From assembly GCA_009746045.1 (NCBI GenBank), contig RPFO01000392.1, positions 60,001 through 124,000 on the forward strand: a DNA stretch of 64,000 nt, in the 5' to 3' direction. The translations under genes and the position numbers were made by a program. The notes below the pieces were generated by a model. That model was not told the DNA's origin and ran no database searches. It worked only from the letters and a program-made list of their open reading frames with translations. Shown one piece after another: positions 31,991 to 44,459 of this stretch. The stretch comes from Mesostigma viride. Lineage: Eukaryota; Streptophyta; Mesostigmatophyceae; Mesostigmatales; Mesostigmataceae. Positions within the stretch are counted from its first letter, which is position 1. Every line of letters starts with the position of its first letter.

Positions 31991-32039
31991 TATGCAGCGA
32001 GGCGTGCGATAAAAAAAAAATGCAGGCTAGGGCCTAGGA

Positions 32040-33131
32040 TGCGATCGTGGCCCACCCCACCATATACATGTCCCCTTCACCACGGTGTGTGGCAAGGTTG
32101 TGTCCTGTCCCCATACCTGTTCATTATTGTCGCGGAATCATCACGTCATGCGCCAGGCACGTGCATGCTTTACTGCTCTCAAGGGGTTTGAGCCCGGCTT
32201 GGACATCCTTAACGTGCGCGAACACGGCGGGCGGCGGCCAGGGCTGGCTACCGCCCGTCCGACGTCTGATTTATGCGGATGATACCACCCTCATCGAGCG
32301 CCCCGAGCACATTCAGACCTGGCTGGACTGTCTGGGCTTGGAGGCGCGGGCGGTGCCAGGGTTGGAGATTAGCTAGCGTCAAAACCAAGGCGATGGTTAT
32401 TCGGGCTACCAGTCGACCGGTCGCCGCTGCCGCGACTGCTAGACGGGGCTGAGGTCGATCCCGTTCCGTGATCGCTTCAAACTGCTGGGGAGCATGCTCC
32501 CCGACACCGCGGACGATGTGAACATCCGCATCGGCCTGGGCTGGGCTAGGCATCGTTCGCTCAAAACCTACTGGCACTCGAAGGACCTGGGCGAGCACTG
32601 CAAGCGAATGCTCTTCAAGGTCCTGGTCCTCACAGTGCTCGCGTGTGGCGCCGAGGCATGGACGCTCACGGACACACTGGCCCCCAAGCTAGACGGCACG
32701 GTACAACCAGCTAGGATGCTACGTACGTCAGGCCCTGAATGTAGGGTTCTCCACACATAGGTCTTAGAATCTTTGTACCAGGGCATGCCTCGCATTTCGG
32801 ACGAGATTAGACAGCGTAGGATAGCCTTTGTAGGACATATCTTGCTAAGTCGCACCAGTCAGGTAGACACCGCCCTAGCTCGGCCTGGCCCCGAGGACAT
32901 TCCTAGACTGAAAGATGGGTAAACATGCCATGACCTATACACAGCAGTTGCTGGCCGACCTGCATGGTGGTCCCAGCCCCGTTTGAACACCGCATTCACT
33001 CCCTCTCTCTTGCTTGGACTACTATGCAGAACAAGAAGATATCGAGGTGGCAGGTGATCGTCCAGGCTCACACGCCAGCCCCTGTGGGCAAGCCCCCTCC
33101 CCCCAAGAGGAAGGGGCGCTTTGCTGAGTAG
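32040..33131 (+). mobile_element. LINE reverse transcriptase fragments (ORF2 pseudogene)
   Basis: Plus-strand frames give GVWQGCVLSPYLFIIVAE (finger/palm motif), LIYADDTTLI (catalytic YADD), KRMLFKVLVLTVLACGAEAW and a late RISDEIRQRRIAFVGHILLS block, in the order of a LINE RT. The pieces lie in different frames with stops between them. A short Pro/Lys tail ends at 33131. Confidence 0.75.
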
Positions 33132-33304
33132 AGTAGCTAGAGTTTTCTAGATTATATTAGCTTATTAGCTTAGAGTTAGATTAGCTAGGTTTCGCGGCTT
33201 CGCCCACCTCCATCCATCCAGCAAGGAATATGTGCTACATGATCTCCCAACAGAGTCATGTTATAATTTAATTTAATTTCAATGCGATATCGTGGGTGAG
33301 CCTG

Positions 33305-33547
33305 TCATGCAAAAAAGCCGGGCTGGCTGGTGTCCAAGTCGTACTCGTCCAAGTTCGGGTCGGCAGGGCGACTGCGCTTAGGCTCAGGCGACACTGGGGG
33401 CGAGGCAAGCCCGGGGGGCTGGGCAATCACTAGGGCTTGGCTAGTGGCGCCGCTGCTTTCTGGGCTGGAGGGCGAAGCTGCAGACATATTTTCAGGACTG
33501 AGCGCAGCCGCCAGGCTGCGTTGCGCGGAGGAGCGTTTGCTGGCCAT
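33305..33547 (-). mobile_element. LINE ORF1 N-terminal fragment
   Basis: The 80-aa frame starts MASKRSSAQRSLAAALSPEN and ends in PDPNLDEYDLD, related to the head of the ORF1 copy at 31208. A CTCCCAACAGAGTCATG-like end lies at 33243-33262. Confidence 0.65.
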
Positions 33548-34644
33548 AATAGTGCGTAATGGCGTCGGGAAAATATATCAGCGTGTGTGTCTTAGAAAGC
33601 CGAAGCAATTGTGATATTCACGGCCGAATTTGGTGCCCAAACGTGAAAGTTATGAGCTCCGCCGTCAGCCATGGCTACCTCGTGGCTCATGGCTGCATGT
33701 CGTCAAGCTCAGGCATGCAGTGCACATGGTAAAAGCTCTCTTTGTGCTAGTAGTGGGTACCCCCATAACATCCCACTGAGGTGGTGAAAATCTGGCTCAC
33801 TTATCAAAATTCTCGAATTCTTGACTTCATCAGAACTAGTCATCATGCTAATTGGTTACACCTGGGGCGTTGCACTAGCAGTGCAAATGCAGGCCTGAAT
33901 AAGTTCATTTTGGTGCAGGTCCTCGAGTGTCAGGCCTACAGCCCTGCGTTGGTTGTCAATTTGGTTCATTGCCACAGCGCAGGGAAGTTCAAGGTCTGGC
34001 ACAACAGACACCACCCTGCACGATCGCATCAGTAAAGATTCAGGCTTGTACGTGCAGCTGCACGTGAGCTTCACAATTAATTACATGAGAACGATACCAG
34101 GGTATGCTGACGCGAGCAAAGTGGCCTGTTCCTTGCCCAACTCCCGCAATCAAGCATAGGCAGGCAAAGCAAAGCCCACTCTGCACCTCGGCAAACTGGC
34201 TTGGCTTACTCTAATGAGAACTGCTGGAGCCATGCATAAATACCCGCAACGGCTCCAACTATCCTCGGAAGGGCGACAACTCCACAGATTCCGGTGAAAA
34301 TTCTCGTTGTCGGCTGCCAGTATCCAACGTAGGGCCAACCTGGGCACCAAACGATGGAGCACTGGAGGCATCCAGCAGCACGCTCACCACCTTGATGGGA
34401 GCAAGCCTCGTGGAACCAAAGCGGTTGATCCGCTGGCCGACATGATTAGCCTAGGACATATCGATGAGACAACCGGAGCACGCCGGACAGCCAGAAGATC
34501 TGTAGGAACCCTAGGTTTTAGGAACTCGTCCCAGCATGCGATAAGAGCATACCCATTCGCTATCCGATTCTGTGCCCACAAACCTTCCCCATACGCGCAG
34601 CACCTGTCGGCATCACGCACGTTGCACTCAGTGTTCGCATGTCT
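33548..34644. other. Intergenic, no gene seen
   Basis: Short unrelated frames on both strands; no motif, repeat or splice pattern that supports a gene. Confidence 0.4.
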
Positions 34645-37600
34645 CTAAAACCGGCGCCCGGTGGTTGATGTCCGGAAGGAGACAAACGACCGACCGTCCA
34701 CCATCGGCGTCGCAGGGGCTTCCCCCCCTGCGGCGCCGGCTGTGCCCGCCGAGTAGGCATCGAAGAAGGGCTTGTAGACGTCGCGCAGGAAGTAGAGGTG
34801 CTCGTACTTGGCGTAGCACCCGCCAACGTCACCGCAGCGCTTCCAGACGACGTCACCGTACGCGGTCATCTCGTGTGTGTGGACGTCAAAGCAGACCCAG
34901 TCAAAGGAGACCTCTTCGTCGCTGAAGGTGACGCGCGGCCACGTCATGCGCACACGTGGGTTGCTGAGGAGCATCCACCAGGACGCCTCGTAGACGTTGC
35001 CCTGCGAGATGGCGTGTTTGGATGATGGGGTGATCGGGTGATGGGGTGATGAGGTGGGTGGGTGGGTGGGTGGGTGGGTGGGTGGGTGGGTGGGTGGGTG
35101 GGTGGGTGGGTGGGTGGGTGGGTGGGTGGGTGGGTGGGTGGGTGGGTGGGTGGGTGGGTGGGTGGGCGGGGTGTTGGGGTGATGAGGTCATGGGGTGCAG
35201 TGAAAGGAAACGAGGCGGGTATTGGACGGTGGAATGCGGTGGGGAGGGATAGGCGCAAACACTCACACCAGAACGCGTGAGCAGATCCCCTGGCAGCCCA
35301 TGGATATCCAGCGCTGAGATGAGCCGTGGACCGCATATCGGTCCATTCCTGTGCTAGGCCCTTCCTTGCAATCCGAGTTTCCCAGTCCCATCAACGTACA
35401 CTAAGTAGCCCTTGTCACCCGTCTCAACTCTCTACCCTCCTCCCCTTCCGGTATCCCTTTCTCTCCCCCCCCCCTCACATACCTTGCCCCTCCCCTCCCA
35501 GTAGCCCTTGAGCCCCGTGTCGTCGGGCGTCGCGCTGATACCGCTGGCTGAGAAGTCGTACAGGCTGTCCTTGGTGAAGTAGAGCAGCTCGTCACGGTAC
35601 TCGTTGAATAGCACCTGGGCGAGAAAATTGGAAAGAGAAAAAGTGGAAGGGAAGGGTGAGCAAGAAGTAGAGCCGCTCGTCGAAGTACAGGTGTTTAGCA
35701 CCTGGGGCATGACAATCAGTACGGAAAGGGGAGGAAGGGAAAGGGTGAGCGGCAACCACCCACTATCGTTCCAACCGCCCTGCCTTCCTGCCACCTCCAC
35801 TGCCAGTCTACCCCACTACTCCCATCCTCACCGTGAGCCCGCTGTACTCCTCGCTGACGCCGTCGATGACAAACGTCTTGCGCACTTTGTCGCCGTCGCG
35901 CAGCGCCTGGCAGTGGGTGAGCCACCATCGGCGGTTCTCCTCAGGCACGCGCGAGACGTCGCCGCGCAGGTATCCTTGCCGCACCTTGACCAGCGAGCTG
36001 GCCCGGTCGGTGCGACGGTAGATGCGGATGCCCTCCACGCGCAGCGCGTCCTCGATGATCGTGGGCGGCGCGTGTGACGCGTACACATTGGAAAAGTCCA
36101 CCGTGAAGTCGACGGCGGCCAACGCGCGGGGGATGGTCACGTTGGTGTTGGCAAAGATCTGCCAGGGTGCGGGGAATGGGTGGGTGGGAAGGGAAGATGT
36201 GAAGCAACAAAGACAGAACATGGGGGGGGGGGGCCATGGAGAGGAAACATCAGGGAGAGGGGGAGTGGAAGGGTGGGGGATGATGCAAGAAAAAAAGGGG
36301 GGGAAGTTTTCAAGGGGAGGAACGGGAAAAAGTGGGGGCTGGGGGGGGGAGGCAAGGAAGCCACCTGGTCATGCAGACGAGGGGGATGTGGCATGGGCTG
36401 GATGACTGGTTTACTGACGGGCATGCGTAGGTTTGAGAAAGATTTTAAAGCGATGGGCATGGCCGAGGTTGCAGCTGTCAGCACAGCAGAAGGATGTGGT
36501 GTTAGCGCCAAACGACTCTTCCCTTGTTCACGACTTCTTCGTTGGCCCGCAGGTGGCCAGTTGGGAACAGAGGGGGGCAGACTAGGGCCAAGTCTAACTA
36601 TAGGAGGGTCCTTGTGCTGCATTCGTTGTGCATGCCAGGCTGGCCATTGGGAGACGAGTGGCTGCCCGGAAAAACCGAAAGAGCATGTCGTGGGTACGTG
36701 TGGCGCATGATCGTAAGGCCAAGTGCCAAGGTTCTTATCGCTTGGGCAGACTGGGTGCGGGCCGACTGGCCGTGTTTAGAGTCGTGCATAGGAAACACCA
36801 AGAATGCTACGTTAGGTTAGATGCAGTGGAGGCCTTCGCCCCCGGCTGAGTTCATCACGCGGAACATATCAGCGGGGAAATTACTAGCATGCATGGCTGG
36901 GTAGGCATGTGAGTACAGCATTAAATCTCGTGACATGTGACCACGTAGTTGGATGATATAACCTCCCATGAATGCGGGGAAAGAAAAGTTTGCTGGCCAG
37001 TGGGTCAGAGATTACAGCCCTAGTAAGATACGAAGCAACCAGGCGAGTGACCATGAGCGCTTGGACCTGGTACATACTCCGTACAGGTACTTCTCCATAC
37101 GCGAGCAGGCTTCCGAGCTAGGGTCCACACAAGCTGGCAACCGAGTTTCGCGAGCAATCGAATCGTACGCATGCAAGAACTGCATTCACGCCACTTGCGC
37201 AACAACTTGGATCGCAGCATTTCTACGGAAGACAGCGCATGGGAGGCCTACAAGTGCGCACCAAAGAAAATATAACACGCAATTCCTACGTAATGGCAGG
37301 ATGGTGTGGTGCATATACCACAGCTAAATCGATGCGGGAGGTCAGATAAATCGTACCTCCCCAAGATTCATCTTGATGTCTGAGTAATAATTGCGTGGAG
37401 CGCGGGACATGCGCTGCACAAACTCAAACACAGCCTCAACCTCCACATCGCTGTAGCTCGAGGCTGCCTCAGAAGCAGGCGGTGCTGAGGCTTTTGCTGA
37501 TGTGGCAGAGGTAGAAACTGGCTTTGGTGCTGCTTTAGACCCTCCTCCCAAAAATTCCAGCGCACGAGAGACGTCGTTCGAGACATCATAAGCGCAAGCA

Positions 37601-37758
37601 GTCCTCGGCAAGATCCGCAATTTCCCGTTCAACGGCTTGATTGTTTCTTTCGATACCGGGCGTCCCACAAACTGCTGTGAGGACCTGAGTGAAGCTGAAG
37701 CGTTTTTGCAAACGGGCACTACCAGACGGGCGCCTACAGCTTCTGCCATTGCTGCCAT
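34645..37758 (-). CDS. Host four-exon gene, putative plastid protein of 405 aa, function unknown
   Basis: Exons on the minus strand are 37758-37357, 36158-35832, 35614-35483 and 35001-34645. All junctions are GT-AG (donors GTACGA, GTGAGG, GTATGT) and all phases are zero, giving one frame of 134, 109, 44 and 118 codons. The N-terminus (MAAMAEAVGARLVVPVCKNA, Ser/Lys/Arg rich) looks like a plastid transit peptide. The mature part has SDVEVEAVFEFVQRMSRAPR in exon 1, IFANTNVTIPRALAAVDFTV in exon 2 and a soluble, Trp/Tyr-rich end in exon 4. No known family is recognised. A decayed exon-like stretch near 35665-35705 resembles the start of exon 3. Intron 3 carries a GGGT microsatellite. Confidence 0.75.
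35053..35168. repeat. (GGGT)n microsatellite in an intron
   Basis: Nearly pure GGGT repeat of about 115 bases, inside intron 3 of the plastid-like gene. Confidence 0.95.
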
Positions 37759-38107
37759 GGTGCTCGGTGTGCCCGTGTGGGAGCGGGGAGATCTCTCGCG
37801 CTGGTGCCTTGGTCATTGGTGCCGTTTTGTTACGTAATTTCGTTCGCTCATGCGAGCACAGGCAAAGATCTTCCGCGCCGCGATGGCACAGAAGCGATTT
37901 CCCCCATATCCAAGCGATCTGCTTGCAAGATCCCTGGATGGGGGCTGTCCGGCTAACTTTACAGTACAGTATCAAGTTGCGGTCAGCACAAGGCTATTCA
38001 AATGGCTTTTACTACCTACTGTATCGTGCCAGTAAGGCGGTTAGTAAGTTAGTTGTATCCCATGCCGCACATGGGGTGGCAAGGTTGAAGGCTCACCGGC
38101 GCGGAAA
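37759..38107. other. Upstream region of the plastid-like gene
   Basis: No coding frame is supported. It probably contains the promoter of the minus-strand gene starting at 37758. Confidence 0.35.
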
Positions 38108-39824
38108 TAGTCCCTCAGTGGGTAACCAGCTGGTCGATACGTGGTACCTCTTAACCTAACGATATTCCCATTGGTTAATAAAAAATACCCATTTACCCGG
38201 AAATAGTCAACTCAACTCAACTCAACGCCGCACATGGGCACAGAGAGGTTAGGCGGTACAGAGGAAGTACGAACAAACTTGGGCCCAGTGCTTATGCCGT
38301 CTACGAACTGGTTACGAGATTCTGATTCTTGAAGCAGCTGCCAACAACGGCTGCCAACAGGAAGCGTCAGGCCCAAAGCTGAAGCTTCAGAGTCGAGGTG
38401 CTACAGTACATAAAGAGACGGACAAATGAGACCCTTGGGCAAGCTGGAGAAACGTTGGGGCTTCGTCGGTTGACTTGGCTGTCTGATGTCTCGACTCTCA
38501 GTCGGACCTCGGTTTCATCCTCCTACTAATAAGTACACTGTATGTACAGGTATGGCCTTCCGCCTTCGTCGAAACTCGAACTCCGCTTTTCCTCGATCCG
38601 CTTCCTGTCGATCCAGTCTCTCCAGGAGGCAGGAACTCGAGGCGCGGAAGCGTATTGGATGAGGGTTTCGGTTGTCGGCAGTTCGGCCTTCGGCCTTAAA
38701 TAACCAGGCTTTTCTTGTACAGCATACACTACATACTGTAAAGCATACAGCCATCTCTGAAGCCATCTCTGGCTGCTGGCCTGTTTCTGGCTGGAATCTG
38801 GATTTTCCGGGTAAATGGGTATTTTTTATTAACCAACTAGGCACATCCCCCCCAAGCTGACGCGGACGCGTCAGCTTTTCCCCCACCGCCGATTCTCCGC
38901 ACCCCGCACCCCCGCACCCCCCCACCCACACAGATTAACGGACCCCCCCACACCCCGGCAGCCCACCGCCGAGGTGGGCTCATCCTCCCCCAAGCCCGAG
39001 GAGTCTTCCCGTCTCTTCGACAGTTCACTCGATTCGTCGCTACTCCTTTCCCTCCCCTAACCCTTCTTCCCTTCATTCGCGGTAACTCAATACGATTCAG
39101 TCCAGCCGTCTCTCTTTGTGCCCCTACGTGGCATTTTCGCTTAGTATTCCTTACTTCTCAGAGGCCGCTCCCCCCCCCCCCGCGCCACTTCCCCTGCGTT
39201 TTGCCACCGGAACTCCAAGCAGAGAGTTGTTTTTTACTACTACCTCCCCCAAGCCCGAGGAGTCTTCCCGTCTCTTCGACAGTTCACTCGATTCGTCGCT
39301 ACTCCTTTCCCTCCCCTAACCCTTCTTCCCTTCATTCGCGGTAACTCAATACGATTCAGTCCAGCCGTCTCTCTTTGTGCCCCTACGTGGCATTTTCGCT
39401 TAGTATTCCTTACTTCTCAGAGGCCGCTCCCCCCCCCCGCGCCACTTCCCCTACGTTTTGCCACCGGAACTCCAAGCAGAGAGTTGTTTTTTACTACTAC
39501 CTCCCCCAAGCCCGAGGAGTCTTCCCGTCTCTTCGACAGTTCACTCGATTCGTCGCTACTCCTTTCCCTCCCCTAACCCTTCTTCCCTTCATTCGCGGTA
39601 ACTCAATACGATTCAGTCCAGCCGTCTCTCTTTGTGCCCCTACGTGGCATTTTCGCTTAGTATTCCTTACTTCTCAGAGGCCGCTCCCCCCCCCCGCGCC
39701 ACTTCCCCTGCGTTTTGCCACCGGAACTCCAAGCAGAGAGTTGTTTTTTACTACTAAAGGATAGGAATATCGTTAGGTTAAGAGGTACCACGTATCGACC
39801 AGTTGGTTACCCACTGAGGGTAGT
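38108..39824. mobile_element. 1.7-kb inverted-repeat transposon (non-autonomous) with TAGT duplication
   Basis: The outer ends CCCTCAGTGGGTAACC... (38112-38168) and its reverse complement (39764-39820) match over 57 bp with one mismatch. TAGT flanks both sides (38108-38111, 39821-39824). The next 30 bp of the left repeat (38171-38200) have their perfect inverted partner at 38807-38836, not next to the right end, because a second insert (38842-39761) splits the right repeat. The interior has no convincing gene. Confidence 0.85.
38842..39761. mobile_element. Nested insert with three 258-bp tandem copies
   Basis: Inserted in the right inverted repeat of the surrounding element, with TAGG on both sides (38838-38841, 39762-39765). 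It starts with a hairpin, AAGCTGACGCG-GA-CGCGTCAGCTT (38854-38877), then three copies (about 38985, 39244, 39501 onward) of a unit beginning CTCCCCCAAGCCCGAGGAG. Confidence 0.75.
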
Positions 39825-40438
39825 GTGATAGGTGAAAGGTTTAGAAAGGAGCATTATGTGACCAGGGGAGCCAAGTGACGCGCGTAAGGTCACCGTGAGG
39901 AATGCAAGTAAACACCCTGTTGCGTCCCAGGAGAGCATGGAAGAGCTCCAAGGGGCTGGGCCTGTCATTGTTGGGCCCGGGGTCCCACACTTTGTACAGT
40001 CCCACACTCTGTATTGTTCTTGCGCCAAGAGCCAAGCGCGACGCATTGCTGAGTTCCAGAGGAAGATAAACTGGAATCTGGATTCATCTTCCTGCCTCCT
40101 GGAACCGACGCGACGGTCGTCAGGATGAAACCACGTTGAGCCACGTTGCTCTCACGTGTGACGAATGCGATGAATTACGTCCTCGAACCGAGCAGTTGCC
40201 ACTTGCCACTTGCCAGCCATCCTCGAAGTTTCTGTTTCCAAAACCTGACCGTACCCGCAGGGCTCAACGGTGCTCCGTTTATCGCGGGCGCCCTTGCCAA
40301 CTGAAATGTTGTGAGAATTGGCTCAAGCTTGACGATAGAAACTGCCCGATCGACTTTTCGTGTTTTACAGTCACCGCAGGCCACCCTCTAGACACATCAC
40401 TGTCTGGTCCCAATCCTGGGAGGGATGGATCTGTAATC
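39825..40438. other. Upstream region of the DUF2237 gene
   Basis: The frame of exon 1 is open upstream from 40136, but no family residues are seen before Met at 40439. Probably promoter and 5' leader. Confidence 0.4.
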
Positions 40439-43198
40439 ATGGCGGTGGCGTTCGCTTATTCGCACCATTTGATTAAATTTTCACTAGCTCTTTATCTTCC
40501 GTCGCTGGTAGCACCAAAAAGATTTCTGTCGTCTGCGCACGATTCGTCGTCGCCTTGCCGCCCAGGGCTTAATGGTGGTAACGCATGCCACATAGATTCG
40601 GTCCGGCAAACACGGGGCGATAGGTTAATTGCGCGTTCACAGCTTGACGACATTAGAAAAAGCATGGAAAAGGCGTTTGCTAAAGAAAGCGACGAGATAG
40701 GAGAGCTGAACGTTTTGGGAGAAAAACTTCAAGTCTGCTCGCGTGCTCCACTGACTGGTTTCTACAGGTGCATTCACGCCCCGTCTATGCTCCTCGTAAT
40801 TGGATATCTGGCATGGGCTGCAAGTAGAAGCCGAGATTTTCCTTTGTGTCAGCTTCTACATACCAACAGCTTTCGGTGCAAGCAAGGACTATTTACGTTG
40901 TCTACAAGGTGTCCATCCCCCAGGTTGGGTTTGATAAGTAAAAGGAGTAAATGTGTTTAATTCTCGCGTTGCACATTACCCACCTGTTCTTTCGCACTGA
41001 AGGCAACGTTACAGTACCTTGCAAGTTGCAGTGTTGCAGCTTTTCTCCTCTGGCTCCCACTTGCAGTCAGCTTTGTACGTGTGATCGGCAATTGTTTTCA
41101 TCATGACTTGCGTTTTCGGACAGAAAGGGCGAAGTGGTCGGGTAGGACGACATCAGGGTTGCCTTTTGAGGACTAGTGACATTCAGCCTCTTTTTCTGAT
41201 GCTCATCCGCCGATCCAGGCGATCCAATCAACATTCTGCATGATTAATCTTGCAGCTATGAGCTTGGACGGTTTAAATTACTCTGTGATATGGCCCCACT
41301 GCGTGCACACACCGCTGCGCCTTTTCGCTTGTTGTCTGTGGAGCAGCTTTCCCGATTAGCCCCCTTGCTAGGATTGAGGCGGTTGCTGACATGTTTAATG
41401 TATTCAATGGCATTGTGCCCCGCCACACGTCGCCATTCTCCCCCCCCTTGGCATACCCACACACACGCCCCACACACATCTACCCAACTGATGGGACGGA
41501 CGGACGGACGGACGGACGGACGGACGGACGGACGGACGGACGGACGGACGGACGGACGGACGGACGGACGGACGGACGGACGGACGACCCCCCCCCACAC
41601 ACACACTCCCACCCACCCACCCACCCACCCACCCACCCACCCACCCACCCACCCACCCACCCACCCACCCACCCACCCACCCACCCACCCACCCACCCAC
41701 CCACCCACCCACCCACCACCCACCCACCCACCCACCCACCCACCCACCCACCCACCCACCCACCCACCCACCCACCCACCCACCCACCCACCCACCCACC
41801 CACCCACCCACCCACCCACCCACCCACCCGCCCACCCACCCACCCACCCACCTACCAACCAACCAACGGACCGGTCGACCGGCTGACCCATGCAACCGAC
41901 CAACTACAGGGACGGCTTCTGCTGCACCGGCCCGCAGGACTATGGCCGCCACGTCGTGTGCTCTATAGTGACCGCTGAGTTCCTCGCCTTCACCGCGTCG
42001 CGTGGCAACGACCTGTCCACCCCGCAGCCGCCCTACTTTCCGGGTTTAAAGCCTGGCGACCGGTGGTGTATGTTACCAACGTGTGGGGGCAGGGGGGGGG
42101 GAGGGGAGCGGGGGAGGGGGCAGGAGGGGACAAACATGTTAGTGTCTCGTACGCATATGCTGTGTCACCATTGGCGGTTTTCTTGTCCTTGTCCCGTACC
42201 GATCGTATATCCCATCCCTTGACAATCGCAGGGTTTAGATAGGGTGCATGCTCGCTCAAGCAGTTGGGAGGTCAGCGGTCATCTCGTGCTGGGATGGGGG
42301 CGTGTGGAGTTGAGATGGTTTGGATGTGCTGTCGACGTTCCAAGGGCATGCCCGCAGGGGCGATTGGGGCATGAGTATACCTCTGCCTGACTGTTGACCA
42401 GGTACAGGGGACAGTTCCATGGGTCAGTTCATCACACTAGAATGTGCTAGCAAGCGGTCAGGCGGTGTGGGCTGGCACGGAAGTTTTAGTACCTATCTTG
42501 GCTAAGCACTCGGCAGCGCAGAGCAGAGGAACCCATGACTGAAAGACTGGGAAGATCCAAGGGGTCCGCATCATGGTGCTAACAGGGAGTGCTTTCTGTT
42601 ATTGTGTGCATGAGGCTGCATGACATCCCTCTCCATCATATGTGCAGACGCGCCCCATCCGTGATGCCCCACCCGTCACGCCCCACCCCCTCAAGCATCG
42701 GGGTAGCTGGGAATATGTGCCTGGCTCTTGCGTGTGGGTCCTTGGACGCTACCGTTGGCAACTGCTGGTAGTCAGCAACACCACACTACTGGTTACAATA
42801 ATAGCTGGTAGTAACCGTCGCGACTCGGAACTTACGCTACTTCTGCTCTGCATGTGTCTTGGATGTCCTCTGATTGCGCTGCTATGTTGTAAATGTCTTT
42901 ACTAACCGGTGGATCGGCTTTTGTGCCGCAACATAGCGGATCTGTTTCTTACTGCCCACCATGCAGCGGTGTGCCCTTCTCACACACATTACGGTACTGC
43001 CTCCGTGTCATCATTATCCAAATTTGGCTGGCGTGTCAACAACCCTGTGTGCCTCCAGGCCTGTGTGCCGCTCGGTGGAAGGAGGCGCTGGACGCGGGGA
43101 GTGCGCCCAAAGTGGTGCTGGCTGCCACCAGCGAGTCGGCCTTGAAATATGCCACGCTGGAGGAGCTGATGGCCCATGCGGCGGACCTTTCCCAGTGA
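40439..43198 (+). CDS. DUF2237 family protein, three exons, 208 aa
   Basis: Exons 40439-40767, 41910-42067 and 43059-43198 (329+158+140 bases, 209 codons with stop). Donors are GTGCAT and GTATGT; acceptors are CTACAG and CTCCAG. The joints fall inside family motifs: NVLGEKLQVCSRAPLTGFYR continues into DGFCCTGPQDYGRHVVCSIV, and GLKPGDRW into CLCAARWKEALDAG. The family is small, conserved in bacteria and eukaryotes and rich in Cys; no reaction is established. The first 90 residues (MAVAFAYSHHLIKFSLALYL...) exceed the bacterial length and look like an organelle-targeting extension. Intron 1 holds two microsatellites. Confidence 0.88.
41493..41586. repeat. (GGAC)n microsatellite in an intron
   Basis: Pure GGAC repeat in intron 1 of the DUF2237 gene. 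Confidence 0.95.
41611..41852. repeat. (CACC)n microsatellite in an intron
   Basis: Nearly pure CACC repeat, ending about 57 bases before the exon 2 acceptor. Confidence 0.95.
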
Positions 43199-44459
43199 TG
43201 TCAATGAGACAACCAGAATGAGACAGTGATGAGAAGCACATAGACTGCACGTCACGTGGGTACCAATCGTGGGAGCCTTTCAACCCTAAAGGATTCTTCA
43301 ACCCCTATATACAAGGAGGGGTAGCGACAGTGATGTGCCTGCATGTCCGGTGGTTGTTTGTTTTGGCACTTGGTCCATCTGCGGTTTATCGGGGCATGCA
43401 ATTCAGCGTGCTTCACAGACTTCTGCTAGTCCCCTTAGCTTGATGGGGATCAATATATCAAGGAGACAACCAGCGCAGGCCAGAAATATGGAGCATTTAA
43501 TTGAATTCGATGAATTTTAACAATAAATTGACATCAAAATAATTAATTAATTATCAGTTTATTGGATCCGTTGCCCATGCATTGATCAAGTTTGCCAGTG
43601 GGTTGCTATGGGGCATGGGGACCCTGCCAGCGGAGGAGGTGTCTACCACGTTGACCAGGTACCTACTGTGCCCAGGCATCTATTGTGTCGATCTGCCATG
43701 TACACGTCAGATAACAACGTGATACATCGCGTTCTAGATATGACCCTACAAGGCGATGTATCACGTTGTAATAAAACACGGGGTTATAGGCCCCCGGCAG
43801 GGCCGTCCCACATCGGCCGGTATTCACCTGACTGGTCATCTGTCTGCTGGTTGTCTCCTTGGTCAGTGCATGCGGGCAAGATGGCCGGCAAAGAGGATAT
43901 CGAGGCGGTGGTGAGGGGTCGATGGTATAATGGGTGACACTTGAGAGATCCCTGCTAGCTGTCTGCCGGAGCTGTCCAGAGGTAGGTCGGCCATTTAATT
44001 AATTAACTAATTATATAAACTCGTGCTCCCGTTGGGGAGTCACGGAGCACCGGAGTGCTTTTAATCCCTGTATGTGCCCAACAGCTAGGAAGAAAGGGCA
44101 GAGACCCCCTTTCTCCTTCATGCCAGAGGCATGCCACAGCTGCAATCGGACACGATAGACGATCTGGCAAGTTCAGTGGGTGCAACAAGACCCATGTGAG
44201 CACCCTTGTAATGTATACTTCTTACTTATTCTTTTAGCCCCTTCGTGTATGTGTGCATGCGTTCCCTCTTTTCCTTCTTAGTTTTGGTTGTTTGTGTTGG
44301 TAGTGGTGGTGTGTGCATGTCATGTGTGTATGTGTTTTCCCTATCAACGAGCTTTCTTGTTACCCTCTGTCTCCCTCCATGCAGTTCTACCTAGAGATAG
44401 CCACGCGGCTCCCAGTTCCCACGGCGCCTTCACGTCTTTCCTCTCAGACAACTACCCTA
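43199..44459. other. Intergenic repeats, no gene seen
   Basis: Contains the GAGACAACCAGCGCAGGCC motif (43463-43487), a CTCGTGCTCCCGTTGGGGAG end with TTAA tract (43995-44050), and a short LINE-like piece near 43965. Confidence 0.5.

Noticed and set aside
38515-39764. Frames in the inverted-repeat element
   Set aside because: They change with the tandem copies and homopolymer runs and have no recognisable protein.
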